A DNA stretch of 64,000 bases. It comes from Methylomicrobium lacus_A. GTDB lineage: Bacteria > Pseudomonadota > Gammaproteobacteria > Methylococcales > Methylomonadaceae. The notes below the pieces were generated by a model. That model was not told the DNA's origin, ran no database searches, and saw only the letters and a list, made by a program, of their open reading frames with translations. The translations under genes were made by a program, and so were the position numbers. The stretch covers positions 124,001-188,000 of the forward strand of contig NZ_CP169217.1 of the NCBI RefSeq assembly GCF_041897535.1. Reading direction: 5' to 3'. Shown here piece after piece: positions 54,638 through 62,427 of the stretch. The first letter of the stretch is position 1; every line of letters begins with the position of its first letter.

Positions 54638-55570
54638 TCAGGCTCGCAGCAAAGCCCCGACATGCGCGGCAACGCTGCTTGCCAGGGCTTCCAGGTTGTA
54701 GCCGCCTTCCAAAGCCGAAATCAGCCGTTTGCCGCAGAATTCGGCTGCGATGCCGGTCAACTCCTCGGTGATCCAGCGATAATCCTCCTCGACCAATTCA
54801 ATGTCCGCGAGCGGGTCGTCCTTATGCGCGTCGAAGCCTGCCGAAACCAGCAGCAATTCGGGCTTGAACTGGCGCAAGGCGGGCAGGGCGAGCGTAACGA
54901 TCTTGTGGCGGAATTCGGCGCCCTCGGTGCCGGCCATCAGCGGAATATTCACGATATTGCCGACGCCGGTCTCGCTCGGGTGGCCGGTGCCCGGATAATG
55001 CGGCATCTGGTGCGTCGATACATAGAGCACCTCGGCCTGATGGGCGAACGCGGCCTGTGTGCCGTTGCCGTGATGCACGTCGAAATCGACGATCGCGACG
55101 CGCCGCAGGTGGTGCCGTGTCCTTGCATATTCGGCGCCGATCGCGATATTGTTCAAGAGACAGAAGCCCATCGCGCGATTCGGCTCGGCATGATGGCCGG
55201 GCGGGCGCACCGCGCAGAAGGCATTGTCGGCCTTGCCGGCCATCACCTGATCGACCGCGTCGCAGACCGCGCCGACCGCGCGCAAGGCCGCGTTCGCGCT
55301 GCCGTGCGAGAGATAGGTGTCCGCATCGATGTATTGATGGCTGTCTTCGGCAATCGGGCGTAACACCCTATCGATATGCGCCTGGCTGTGGATCAGCCGC
55401 GCCTGATCCTTTTGCGCGGGGCCCAGCGGCGGCGATTTTCTGACCAGCGTGGCGAACTCGGGCGCCTGCAACGCTCGTTCGATACTGCGCAGGCGATCCG
55501 GCGATTCCGGGTGACTGAAATGCGGCTGGTGCTTCAGAAAGTCTTCGTGGCAATAATAGAGTGTCGTCAT
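54638..55570 (-). CDS. Histone-deacetylase-family amidohydrolase
   Basis: The 310-residue protein of the HDAC/AcuC/acetylpolyamine amidohydrolase superfamily has FSHPESPDRLRSIERAL at the N-terminus and the His-His dyad in VRPPGHHAEPNRAMGFC. Zinc ligands lie in VDFDVHHGNGTQ and DAHKDDPLAD, and the late glycine-tyrosine motif is ALEGGYNLEAL. The substrate could be acetylated lysine, acetylpolyamine or another amide. It is convergent with the preceding gene. Confidence 0.92.
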   Translation of the reverse strand: MTTLYYCHEDFLKHQPHFSHPESPDRLRSIERALQAPEFATLVRKSPPLGPAQKDQARLIHSQAHIDRVLRPIAEDSHQYIDADTYLSHGSANAALRAVGAVCDAVDQVMAGKADNAFCAVRPPGHHAEPNRAMGFCLLNNIAIGAEYARTRHHLRRVAIVDFDVHHGNGTQAAFAHQAEVLYVSTHQMPHYPGTGHPSETGVGNIVNIPLMAGTEGAEFRHKIVTLALPALRQFKPELLLVSAGFDAHKDDPLADIELVEEDYRWITEELTGIAAEFCGKRLISALEGGYNLEALASSVAAHVGALLRA

Positions 55571-55684
55571 AATAAGGCCTCGGTAGTCTGCAAAGCGGTG
55601 CAGCCGTGACGGTGCAGGACTTCATCGCAGTCATTCACTCATGTAGAATAACGGTTTTTATCAAAATAAAGCAAGAGGCGCCGA

Positions 55685-56005
55685 ATGGCCTGGATATTGT
55701 TGTTTTCCGCGGGAATTGCGGAGATTATTTTTGCGTTGAGCCTGAAACTGAACGAAGGCTTTACCAAATTGTGGCCGAGTGTCGTGACTTGCGTCGCCGG
55801 CTTGTGCAGTTTTTACCTGCTGATGCTTGCGATCAAGACCTTGCCGCTGGGCACCGCTTATGCGGTCTGGACCGGCATGGGCGCCGTCGGCATCGCGGTA
55901 TTGGGCATTATTTTGTTCAAGGAGTCGGCCGATGTCTGCCGGATCATGTCGATTTCTCTGGTGATCATGGGCATCATCGGGCTTAAATTGACCGAAAGCC
56001 ATTAA
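55685..56005 (+). CDS. SMR-family exporter, Gdx/SugE-like
   Basis: The 106-residue protein has four transmembrane helices and the essential glutamate in FSAGIAEIIFALSLKLNEGF (residue about 13). Gdx/SugE-type signatures are FTKLWPSVVT and LPLGTAYAVWTGMGAVG. Gdx proteins export guanidinium with protons. I looked for ykkC-type guanidine riboswitches upstream and saw none. It ends where tusB starts (1-bp overlap), so it is coupled to an unrelated sulfur-relay gene. Confidence 0.88.
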   Translation: MAWILLFSAGIAEIIFALSLKLNEGFTKLWPSVVTCVAGLCSFYLLMLAIKTLPLGTAYAVWTGMGAVGIAVLGIILFKESADVCRIMSISLVIMGIIGLKLTESH

Positions 56006-56295
56006 TGCTGCATCTGATTTCGGCTTCGCCGATTGCCGCGGCGGTATTGGAGCGGATCGATTCCGGCAGCAGCATCGTGTTTCTGGAAAGCGCGGTGCTG
56101 GGAATTTTGCGCAACGGCCAGTTAAGCGGTCGTCTGACAGGGATGTTGGCCGACCACCACTTATATGCGTTGTCCGCCGATTTGATGATCCGCGGCATCG
56201 AGGCCGATCAAATCGTAGAGGGCATCGAAGTGATCGATTATACCGGGCTGGTCGAGCTGACCGTCGCGCACCCCTTGATTCAATCATGGAATTGA
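56005..56295 (+). CDS. tusB: Sulfur relay protein TusB/DsrH
   Basis: The 96-residue protein begins MLHLISASPIAAAVLERIDS and has SIVFLESAVLGIL and LYALSADLMIRGIEADQI, matching DsrH/TusB. The usual catalytic cysteine of the complex is in TusD/DsrE, which is absent here together with TusC/DsrF. It overlaps the dsrC/tusE gene by 10 bp. Confidence 0.85.
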   Translation: MLHLISASPIAAAVLERIDSGSSIVFLESAVLGILRNGQLSGRLTGMLADHHLYALSADLMIRGIEADQIVEGIEVIDYTGLVELTVAHPLIQSWN

Positions 56296-56618
56296 AGATG
56301 AACGATGGGGTGTTGGCGACGACCGATCAGGGTTTTCTGGTCAATACGGCCGATTGGAGCGAGGCGGTCGCGGAAAAGCTGGCCGAGGCGAACCGGATCG
56401 AGCTGAGCGCCGCGCATTGGGAAATCATCCACTTTATCCGGGATTATTACCGGCAGTTCAAGCATCTGCCGAATGCGCGCGTGTTTACGAAGGCGATCGC
56501 GAAGGCGCTCGGCGAGGATAAGGGCAATAGCCGCTATCTGCATCAATTGTTTCCGGACGGGCCCTTGAAATATGCCTGCAAACTGGCGGGGCTGCCGAAA
56601 CCGCCCACCTGTTTGTAG
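56286..56618 (+). CDS. DsrC/TusE-family sulfur carrier with two C-terminal cysteines
   Basis: The 110-residue protein has WSEAVAEKLAEANRIELSAA, HWEIIHFIRDYYRQF and the C-terminal arm KYACKLAGLPKPPTCL. Both cysteines are present, spaced CX10C as in DsrC, whereas TusE proteins keep only the last one. The start may be 56286 or 56298. It accepts sulfur for 2-thiouridine of tRNA (TusE) or forms trisulfide in sulfur metabolism (DsrC). The neighbour tusB favours sulfur relay, the cysteine pair favours DsrC. Confidence 0.87.
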   Translation: MELKMNDGVLATTDQGFLVNTADWSEAVAEKLAEANRIELSAAHWEIIHFIRDYYRQFKHLPNARVFTKAIAKALGEDKGNSRYLHQLFPDGPLKYACKLAGLPKPPTCL

Positions 56619-56710
56619 TCTCCTGAAGGCTTGGTAAGGCGAAAAGGCAAGGCGCGAAGAAAATAGAGAGCAATTGTACCATACCCGGTTGGGCGATGCG
56701 GCGCTTAGCC

Positions 56711-56893
56711 CATGCCCTTATACATAAATGCCGTCATACCCGCCGGGAAGCGGGTATCCAGGGCCAGGGATGGTAAGCCTAAAACGTCCCTGTGGCCTCG
56801 GCAACTGCTCCTGCGTTGCTCTACCTCCTGCATCCATGCAGTCGTGGATGCAGGCAATCCATGCCGGAATGACTGAGTTGTGTATAAAGGTAT
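56711..56893. mobile_element. MITE-like element with terminal inverted repeats and 10-bp target duplication
   Basis: The 183-bp non-coding element is bounded by the direct repeat GCGCTTAGCC at 56701-56710 and 56894-56903. Its ends are imperfect inverted copies of about 30 bp: the left begins CATGCCCTTATACATAA and the right, read inward, ATACCTTTATACACAA. It contains GTCATACCCGCC and an internal hairpin around GCATCCATGCAGTCGTGGATGC. There is no open frame. Confidence 0.75.
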
Positions 56894-56985
56894 GCGCTTA
56901 GCCATGACCTTGACCTCGGCCCGCAGCATCTTATCTGGCAACATGTGACTCGGTAAACATCAACTCATTTGAGCTTAAATTCTGA

Positions 56986-57342
56986 ATGAAAAAAAACAAG
57001 AAAAATAAAAATCTTTGGCTGAAAGAATCAGAGATTGCAGTTGGCGATTTGTATTTCACCACGGCAAATCAATATCGCGCGGTCCTGGCAATGAAAGGCA
57101 ATTTTTTAATCTATGCGCCAAGCTCCGAAGGAATGGCATCTTTGAGTCCAGACTCAAAAATGCCATTCGATAATTCTCCGGTTAAGAAATGCCAAATCGC
57201 TACCTTTGCTCAAAAGGAATACCAAACATTTGATTGGCATAGTGTTACAGCAATCAAGCATCAACTAAATAACACACAACTCGCCGAAGCCATCGCTCAA
57301 TGTAATGCGAAGGCCGCTATTGAAGCCCTGTTAGCCGAATAA
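56986..57342 (+). CDS. Hypothetical protein
   Basis: The 118-residue basic protein has a lysine/asparagine-rich start (MKKNKKNKNLWLK) and EIAVGDLYFTTANQYRAVLA. The C-terminus is helical (LAEAIAQCNAKAAIEALLAE). I recognise no family. Codon use is A/T-richer than the surrounding core genes, and it lies between a MITE and a pseudogene, which suggests acquired DNA. Confidence 0.55.
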   Translation: MKKNKKNKNLWLKESEIAVGDLYFTTANQYRAVLAMKGNFLIYAPSSEGMASLSPDSKMPFDNSPVKKCQIATFAQKEYQTFDWHSVTAIKHQLNNTQLAEAIAQCNAKAAIEALLAE

Positions 57343-57659
57343 AAGTTTAGAGCAGTTCAACGGCAGACTTTCCAGCTGGTTTTTTGTTTATGGAAAACCG
57401 GTTGAAAATTAACACTCTCTAACTGATGGTCTCTATAAACCATTATTGTTCTTTGATTCTGACAGAGTAGGTTCGGCCAATTTTTGACGACTGCGTTTCA
57501 ACCATCAGTGACAGCAATAGAACCGATACCTGCTTGTCAATGTAGCTATTGATGCTTAACTGCAAAGTCTGTCTGAGTCTTTAGCCCTTTTGAGTTGGGC
57601 ACTGTGAGTTGGGTAGTAAAACAAGCTGAAAAGAGGGGGGTAATATCAAATGTAAGGCC
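57343..57659. other. Intergenic accessory stretch without a gene
   Basis: No open frame longer than about 30 codons looks coding. A weak hairpin CTGGTTTT and AAAACCGG at about 57382-57412 may end the upstream transcript. The segment ends in TAAGGCCTGACCCC, a word common beside mobile elements. Confidence 0.4.
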
Positions 57660-57685
57660 TGACCCCGATTTGTGACCCCGATTTG
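57660..57685. repeat. Two tandem copies of TGACCCCGATTTG
   Basis: The 13-bp unit is repeated exactly at 57660-57672 and 57673-57685, at the broken 3' end of the DJ-1-like pseudogene. It probably marks a recombination junction. Confidence 0.7.
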
Positions 57686-57689
57686 CGCG

Positions 57690-58282
57690 AAACGTTGGTT
57701 GTGCACCCATGTTGTACCAGGAAATGCTTCGGCAATTTCCTCCAAACCCGACTAATGCGTGGTCGCCGCTTTGCCTTCGAGGCCTGCATGCGCGATAACT
57801 CGTGCGCCCTCACAAATCGACACCACTGTCGCGCCCTTTTCGGACTGGGCTCGCACCCAGTCGAGCAGTACCGGATTTTCCGCTCTATCCATGGCGGGAA
57901 CAATCAGAATGTCGGCTCCGGCCGGGGTTGATTCGTCGAATTGCCCTATCGTCATATCCGCGCGTATCCGTAGCGCAGGCATCAGCTCAACCGTACCCGG
58001 CTCAGTCGAAACCGTCACCACATCGGCTGCGCCGGACTCCTTCAAGACCCCGTAAGGGATGACAAAATCCGTGGTTTCTGTGCCGGCATTGTCGGCAAGT
58101 ACGACGACCAGCGGACGCGCACGCCGGTCTTTCGGCGCCGGAAGGGTGAGCGAGTTCTTCGTCTGTTCAGCGATGTTCGCATGAGTGGAATCTGCGCCCT
58201 AGCATGATCGCGTGTAGTTCGCTGACGCTGTAAGCAGCACTATCGCGAAACTGGTAATTTTCATCAAAGCGGAACACTTCAT
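57690..58282 (-). pseudogene. DJ-1/PfpI-family protein pseudogene with two amber stops
   Basis: The frame starts at 58282 with a signal peptide (MKCSALMKITSFAIVLLTAS). It meets TAG at 58199-58201, continues in the same frame through PLVVVLADNAGTETTDFVIP and TVVSICEGARVIAHAGLEGK (the DJ-1/PfpI nucleophile cysteine), and meets a second TAG at 57752-57754 where the family has tryptophan (ATTH-W). It then reads SGLEEIAEAFPGTTWVHNQRF before homology ends at a repeat. It is clearly decayed. An IS630 element sits 48 bp upstream of its start codon. Confidence 0.75.
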
Positions 58283-58391
58283 TTGTTTTCCTCAATCATT
58301 GATTGACGTACAGCGAAAAAAATTCGCTAGTACTACAAACCTAAAAAATGAAGGATAATAGCAAGCCCGAAAATCATCCCGCAAGGAAGCG

Positions 58392-58916
58392 ATGCGCCCA
58401 CTCACTCCGCTTATTTTGACGCAAGCCCAACAATCGACGCTGGAAGCCATTGTTCGAAGTCGGCAACTGCCGCACAGTTTAGTGCAGCGGGCGCGCATCG
58501 TCTTAAATGCGGGAGCCGGCCGTCGCAACAAGGCCAGCGCGCAGGGTCTGAACATCAAGGAAGAGACGGTCGGTTTGTGGCGTCGTCGTTGGCTGTCGGC
58601 CCAAGAGGCGCTGGCTGCCTGCGAAGATGATCCCGAACGTTTACGCCGGCAGATCGAGACGATTCTGGCGGATGCGGAACGTCCGGGTGCACCACAGACC
58701 TTCAGCGCCGAACAGGTCTGCCAACTGCTGGCGTTGGCTTGTGAAACGCCGCCTTCACCCTTGACGCATTGGACGCGCAAAGATTTGGCACGGGAAGCCG
58801 TTAAGCAAGGCATTGTCGACCGTATCTCAGCGACCAGTATTGGTCGTTTTTTAAATGCAGGGTCAGCTAAAGCCGCATCGAACGCGCTATTGGCTGAATC
58901 CCACCATCGACGATGA
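58392..58916 (+). CDS. IS630 transposase, N-terminal part (orfA)
   Basis: The 174-residue frame has the helix-turn-helix region (SLVQRARIVLNAGAGRRNKA and SAQGLNIKEETVGLWRRRWL) and the linker up to SATSIGRFLNAG. Beyond about residue 156 it is out of frame with the family; the continuation QLKPHRTRYWLNP lies in the next frame. Full-length protein needs a +1 (or -2) shift near the GCAGGGTCAG at 58857-58866. Confidence 0.85.
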   Translation: MRPLTPLILTQAQQSTLEAIVRSRQLPHSLVQRARIVLNAGAGRRNKASAQGLNIKEETVGLWRRRWLSAQEALAACEDDPERLRRQIETILADAERPGAPQTFSAEQVCQLLALACETPPSPLTHWTRKDLAREAVKQGIVDRISATSIGRFLNAGSAKAASNALLAESHHRR

Positions 58917-59616
58917 AGCCACCTTCCAGGTCAACGTCGAAGCGGTATGCGACCTGTATCGGCAAGCCCCGGCGCTGCATGCGCAAGGCATTCACGTGAT
59001 CAGCATCGATGAAAAAACCGGCATTCAGGCCCTGGAGCGCATTCACCCCGCACAGCCCATGCAACCCGGACAGCCGGAACGGATCGAGTACGAATACCGG
59101 CGCCACGGCACCCAAGCCCTGATTGCCAACTTCGAGGTGGCAACAGGCAAGGTCATTGCGCCCACTGTTCAGGACACACGAACAGAAGCTGACTTTGTCG
59201 CCCACGTGCAGCAAACCGTCGCCACAGACCCTCAGGGGCAATGGCTGTTTGTGGCCGATCAGTTGAACACCCATAAATCCGCGACGCTGGTGGAATGGAT
59301 CGCCAAAGCCTGCGGAATTGACGAGGACTTGGGCGTGAAAGGGGAACGCGGAGTACTACGGGATATGAACTCCCGCGCGGCTTTTTTGCAGGACGAAAGC
59401 CATCGCATTCGCTTTGTTTATACGCCCAAGCATTGCTCGTGGCTGAATCAGATCGAGATTTGGTTTGGCATTCTATCCCGTCGCTTGCTCAAACGGGCAA
59501 GCTTCACCTCGAGAGCAGATTTGAAAGGACGTATTTTTCAGTTTATCGATTTCTTCAATGAAACCCTCGCTAAGCCTTTTCGCTGGACTTATACCGGAAG
59601 GCCTCTGGTGGTTTAA
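58855..59616 (+). CDS. IS630 transposase, DDE catalytic part (orfB)
   Basis: The 253-residue frame holds the DDE catalytic core: VISIDEKTGIQ (first aspartate), FVADQLNTHKS (second aspartate) and WLNQIEIWFGILS (glutamate). It overlaps orfA by 62 bp. The ATG at 58855 may be used for reinitiation, or the two frames are joined by frameshifting. The C-terminus PFRWTYTGRPL is typical of the family. Confidence 0.9.
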   Translation: MQGQLKPHRTRYWLNPTIDDEATFQVNVEAVCDLYRQAPALHAQGIHVISIDEKTGIQALERIHPAQPMQPGQPERIEYEYRRHGTQALIANFEVATGKVIAPTVQDTRTEADFVAHVQQTVATDPQGQWLFVADQLNTHKSATLVEWIAKACGIDEDLGVKGERGVLRDMNSRAAFLQDESHRIRFVYTPKHCSWLNQIEIWFGILSRRLLKRASFTSRADLKGRIFQFIDFFNETLAKPFRWTYTGRPLVV

Positions 59617-59812
59617 AAATTATTCGGAGAATTTCCGGTGCGTTGTACTAGTTAAAATGCAAGGGGCGTAACCGACAACGCCAGCACCTGAATCTACGCG
59701 GCTATTTGTGCCCCATTGGCGCCTTCTGGATTGCTCGAATATGCCTCGGATGTGCACAGATGGCGTAACCCACCCAGGTGACGGGGCCTTTTGAGCGCCC
59801 TGTCAACGCGCA

Positions 59813-60208
59813 TTGGCAATGACTCTTGCATGCCGCAAAAGATAGGCGAGATATATGGCTGCCCCCCACATCGTAGGTCAGGCAAAACATTGGCCACCAA
59901 CTAGGAACGCCTGGATTGGAAATGAGATGGCCGTGAAAGAAATCAAATAGGCCATGGGTGACCAACGCAGCAACGACAAACCACAAATTGCGTTTGAAGC
60001 CAAGAACGGTGGCACCTAAAAACACGGCCATAACGACTGACTCGCTGACGACAGCCTGAAGCGAGCCGCCCATCACCGCAAATAAACCATAGTAGGATGC
60101 AACCACTACCAACACAGTTGGGTAGAAGCTACGTTCTTTGTCAAAACCGACAAGTGTAGCGAACAACGAAACAACTAAGGCGATAACAATACCTGCGAGA
60201 TACTCCAT
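59813..60208 (-). pseudogene. Small membrane protein gene frameshifted at a G6 run
   Basis: The frame from 60208 encodes about four transmembrane helices (MEYLAGIVIALVVSLFATLV, VVVASYYGLFAVMGG, ESVVMAVFLGATVLGF and NLWFVVAALVTHGLFDFFHG), then WWPMFCLTYDVG. At the six-C run 59862-59867 (G6 on the coding strand) the open frame goes off into 55 unrelated residues, to a stop at 59702. Removing one G restores AAIYLAYLLRHARVIANAR and a stop at 59813, a natural last helix. Family unknown. Confidence 0.7.
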
Positions 60209-60349
60209 TTTTGGCTCCTGCTATCTAATGCTTTAACTGAGCGGCAATCGAAGGTCCGCTGTAATGAAAGGATATGTGTCTCCCGGATGACGATCTCGGC
60301 AGTGTGCTAAGAGACGCGTAGCGCAACATGTTGACTGCCAAGTCATGTC

Positions 60350-60811
60350 TTATAGCCATCTCGGAACGGACTGCGTGTAGGTGTCGAAATGTTTGCCGAA
60401 CTTTGAAGACAGCGCTCTTTCCTCGGATGAAATTTGAAAGCGATTCATATAGATAACAAACGCAGGCAAGAGGATAAATCCCAGGGCATGCGCAAGAAAG
60501 AATGCCCAGCTACCTAGCGCAAATAAGAAGCCGACATACATGGGGTTCCGACTGAAACGATAGATGCCCGAACTAACCAAGGTAGACGCGGCACCCGGTC
60601 GCGTTGGATTAACCGTTGTCTTGGCCGCACGAAATGCAATGACGCCTGCAACAGCGAAGACGATGCCAATACCGTACAATGCAATCGATATGAAAAGACG
60701 CCCGGGTATGGCGAAGGACATAACCGGAAACTGCACTGATGCAAGCCACATTGCGCCTGCAATGAAAAGTGACAAAGCGACGGGTGGAATTCTGTGTTCA
60801 AGAGCGTTCAT
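60350..60811 (-). CDS. Isoprenylcysteine carboxylmethyltransferase-like membrane methyltransferase
   Basis: The 153-residue protein has four hydrophobic segments. The SAM-binding signature of ICMT/phospholipid methyltransferase proteins is LVSSGIYRFSRNPMYVGFLF (about residues 79-98), with the C-terminal EERALSSKFGKHFDTYTQSV. It methylates an unknown lipid or membrane substrate. It lies on the same strand as the AraC-type regulator but 77 bp downstream of it. Confidence 0.87.
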   Translation of the reverse strand: MNALEHRIPPVALSLFIAGAMWLASVQFPVMSFAIPGRLFISIALYGIGIVFAVAGVIAFRAAKTTVNPTRPGAASTLVSSGIYRFSRNPMYVGFLFALGSWAFFLAHALGFILLPAFVIYMNRFQISSEERALSSKFGKHFDTYTQSVPRWL

Positions 60812-60888
60812 GAGATGTTTCCTGTCAAATTGAGTTGATGCGGAGCCTAGTCTACGGGCTCAAATCAGCTACGGCTTGAACGAAACGG

Positions 60889-61650
60889 CTATTCGCGCTG
60901 GAAGCTGGAAGGCGCAATCCCGAACATGCGCTTGAACGTCCGCGAAAAATGCGCGGAGTCTGCAAATCCGCCGGCGTGCGAGGCCTCGGTCAGATTTTTG
61001 CCAGACGCGAATGTAGTGAGCGCGACTTCGATGCGCAGCCACAGCACGTAGGGCCGATACCGCATCCCTGTTTGCTCGATGAAGAGATGGCGAAAGCGAT
61101 CGGGAGAAAGGCAGGTGGCATCGGCAATCTCGGCGAGAGGAACCGTTTCACCGATACGCTCATGCAGTAGTTCCAAGGCTTGTTCAATCCGCTTATCCAG
61201 CTGTACCACCTGAACCGTGCTCATTGCGGCAAGTTTGGTAATCACGAAACGTGCGCAGATGACGAGTTCTGAATCGTGGACGGCCCCCTTGTAGGAGGCG
61301 GCGAGAGCTGCAAGTTCAAGCTCAAGCGTTTCATAGGTAAGCGACGAGATCCCCTCACCGAGACATATCTGGTGTAGCGCCCGTCCCTCGCGTGACTCCG
61401 GCTCAACAAAGATCATCGCAACAAACTCGCCGCGTGCTTCGAACGCATGAGGCTGGTGCGCAGCGATGATTGCCGCTTTATAGGTATTCCAGTTTCCACC
61501 GGGGTGTCTGAATCGCACCCCGCCTTCGGAGAACGACAACGTAATCTGGACTGCATGATGGGAATGAAAATCCGTGGGCTCTCCAGCTCGACCGATCCAC
61601 AGACTCCCTCCGCGCCAAAGCACGATACGCCCGGTTCCTGTCGTCATCAT
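60889..61650 (-). CDS. AraC-family transcriptional regulator
   Basis: The 253-residue protein has an N-terminal cupin-like sensor domain (LWRGGSLWIGRAGEPTDFHS and HHAVQITLSFSEGG). The two-helix-turn-helix AraC domain at about 150-253 has LAEIADATCLSPDRFRHLF and GFADSAHFSRTFKRMFGIAP. The start overlaps the tpm stop by 4 bp, so both are expressed from the MerR-type promoter at 62372-62402. The ligand is unknown. Confidence 0.92.
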   Translation of the reverse strand: MMTTGTGRIVLWRGGSLWIGRAGEPTDFHSHHAVQITLSFSEGGVRFRHPGGNWNTYKAAIIAAHQPHAFEARGEFVAMIFVEPESREGRALHQICLGEGISSLTYETLELELAALAASYKGAVHDSELVICARFVITKLAAMSTVQVVQLDKRIEQALELLHERIGETVPLAEIADATCLSPDRFRHLFIEQTGMRYRPYVLWLRIEVALTTFASGKNLTEASHAGGFADSAHFSRTFKRMFGIAPSSFQRE

Positions 61651-62291
61651 TTAATACTACTCCGAAGCAGCCAGGCGGTCTCAGTTGATGCAACTTTTCC
61701 CTTCAAGCCGCCCGCGACACTCTTGCTTTCAACAAACTGTAATTGGTAGGTATCACCATAGTGTCGCTTTACTTCGCTCTCGTTAACAGAAAACGGAGGG
61801 CCATCCATCAGCAGTTGATCGTATTCATAAGAGATCAGTAACTGAGGCGCTGTGCAAGTTATATTTATCAGATGTGAGGTATAACGCTCTCGTATGCCGG
61901 AAGGCAGGGCGACTAAAGCAGCGCGATCGTATATCGCGCTTATGGCTCCAAGATATTCGGCAGACACATCGAAAATATCGCCCACGAATATGTCTATATC
62001 TTTAGCGCTGTAGCGGACCAATTTCCCGGTTTTAGAGATTTGCGGCTCTAAGCCAAGTTCCTTAAACAACTCGTTAACGGCTAGTTCGCTCAATTCTGCA
62101 CCAACTACTCGATAACCGCAGGCAAGCAACCAGGAAAAATCACGGGTCTTGCCGCACAACGGCAGGAACACAAGACAGCCTTTTGTCAGATTTAATTTTT
62201 CAAAATGGGCTACCAAAAACGGGTTGGCTTCGCTTTCATGAAACGCAATCTCACCGCGCTCCCATTTTTGCTGCCAGAAACTTGCTTCCAT
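61647..62291 (-). CDS. tpm: Thiopurine S-methyltransferase family protein
   Basis: The 214-residue SAM-dependent methyltransferase begins SFWQQKWERGEIAFHESEAN and has CLVFLPLCGKTRDFSWLLAC, YRVVGAELSELAVNELF and IYDRAALVALPSGIRERY, all TPMT hallmarks. Bacterial members methylate thiopurines, selenite or tellurite. It is first in a two-gene operon with an araC regulator, under a promoter with a MerR-type operator, which suggests induction by a toxic compound or metalloid. Confidence 0.9.
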   Translation of the reverse strand: MEASFWQQKWERGEIAFHESEANPFLVAHFEKLNLTKGCLVFLPLCGKTRDFSWLLACGYRVVGAELSELAVNELFKELGLEPQISKTGKLVRYSAKDIDIFVGDIFDVSAEYLGAISAIYDRAALVALPSGIRERYTSHLINITCTAPQLLISYEYDQLLMDGPPFSVNESEVKRHYGDTYQLQFVESKSVAGGLKGKVASTETAWLLRSSIK

Positions 62292-62371
62292 ATCGACTCC
62301 TTAAATTATTCAATTATAAAAATCACCACAAATTTAATGCTTCAGTGTTGCAACAAGGCGTGTTCAGGGCT

Positions 62372-62402
62372 AGGATAAAAGTTCAAGTCAACTTGAAGTC
62401 AA
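62372..62402 (-). promoter_or_regulatory. MerR-type promoter/operator driving tpm-araC
   Basis: On the minus strand the -35 is TTGACT (62402-62397) and the -10 is TATCCT (62377-62372), with a 19-base spacer, the over-long spacing used by MerR activators. Centred in the spacer is the near-perfect palindrome TTCAAGTCAACTTGAA (62382-62397), close to the SoxR core. The merR gene starts 26 bp away on the other strand. Confidence 0.72.
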
Positions 62403-62427
62403 GTCTTAAATTACGACAGGTGAAATA

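Larger units (their letters stand above)
58330..59648 (+). mobile_element. IS630-family insertion sequence
   Basis: The 1319-bp element is flanked by TA on both sides (58328-58329 and 59649-59650), the IS630 target. Its terminal inverted repeats begin GTACTACAAACC at the left and, read inward, GTACAACGCACC at the right. It carries a transposase in two overlapping frames (58392-58916 and 58855-59616). Confidence 0.87.

Noticed and set aside
55571..55684. Guanidine riboswitch before the Gdx/SugE-like gene
   Set aside because: No pair of hairpins with ACGR loops and no ykkC-type fold is visible in the 114-bp leader.
57690..58282. Amber recoding (stop read as an amino acid) in the DJ-1-like gene
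   Set aside because: The 3' end is also truncated and the upstream region is disrupted by an IS, so simple decay explains the stops.
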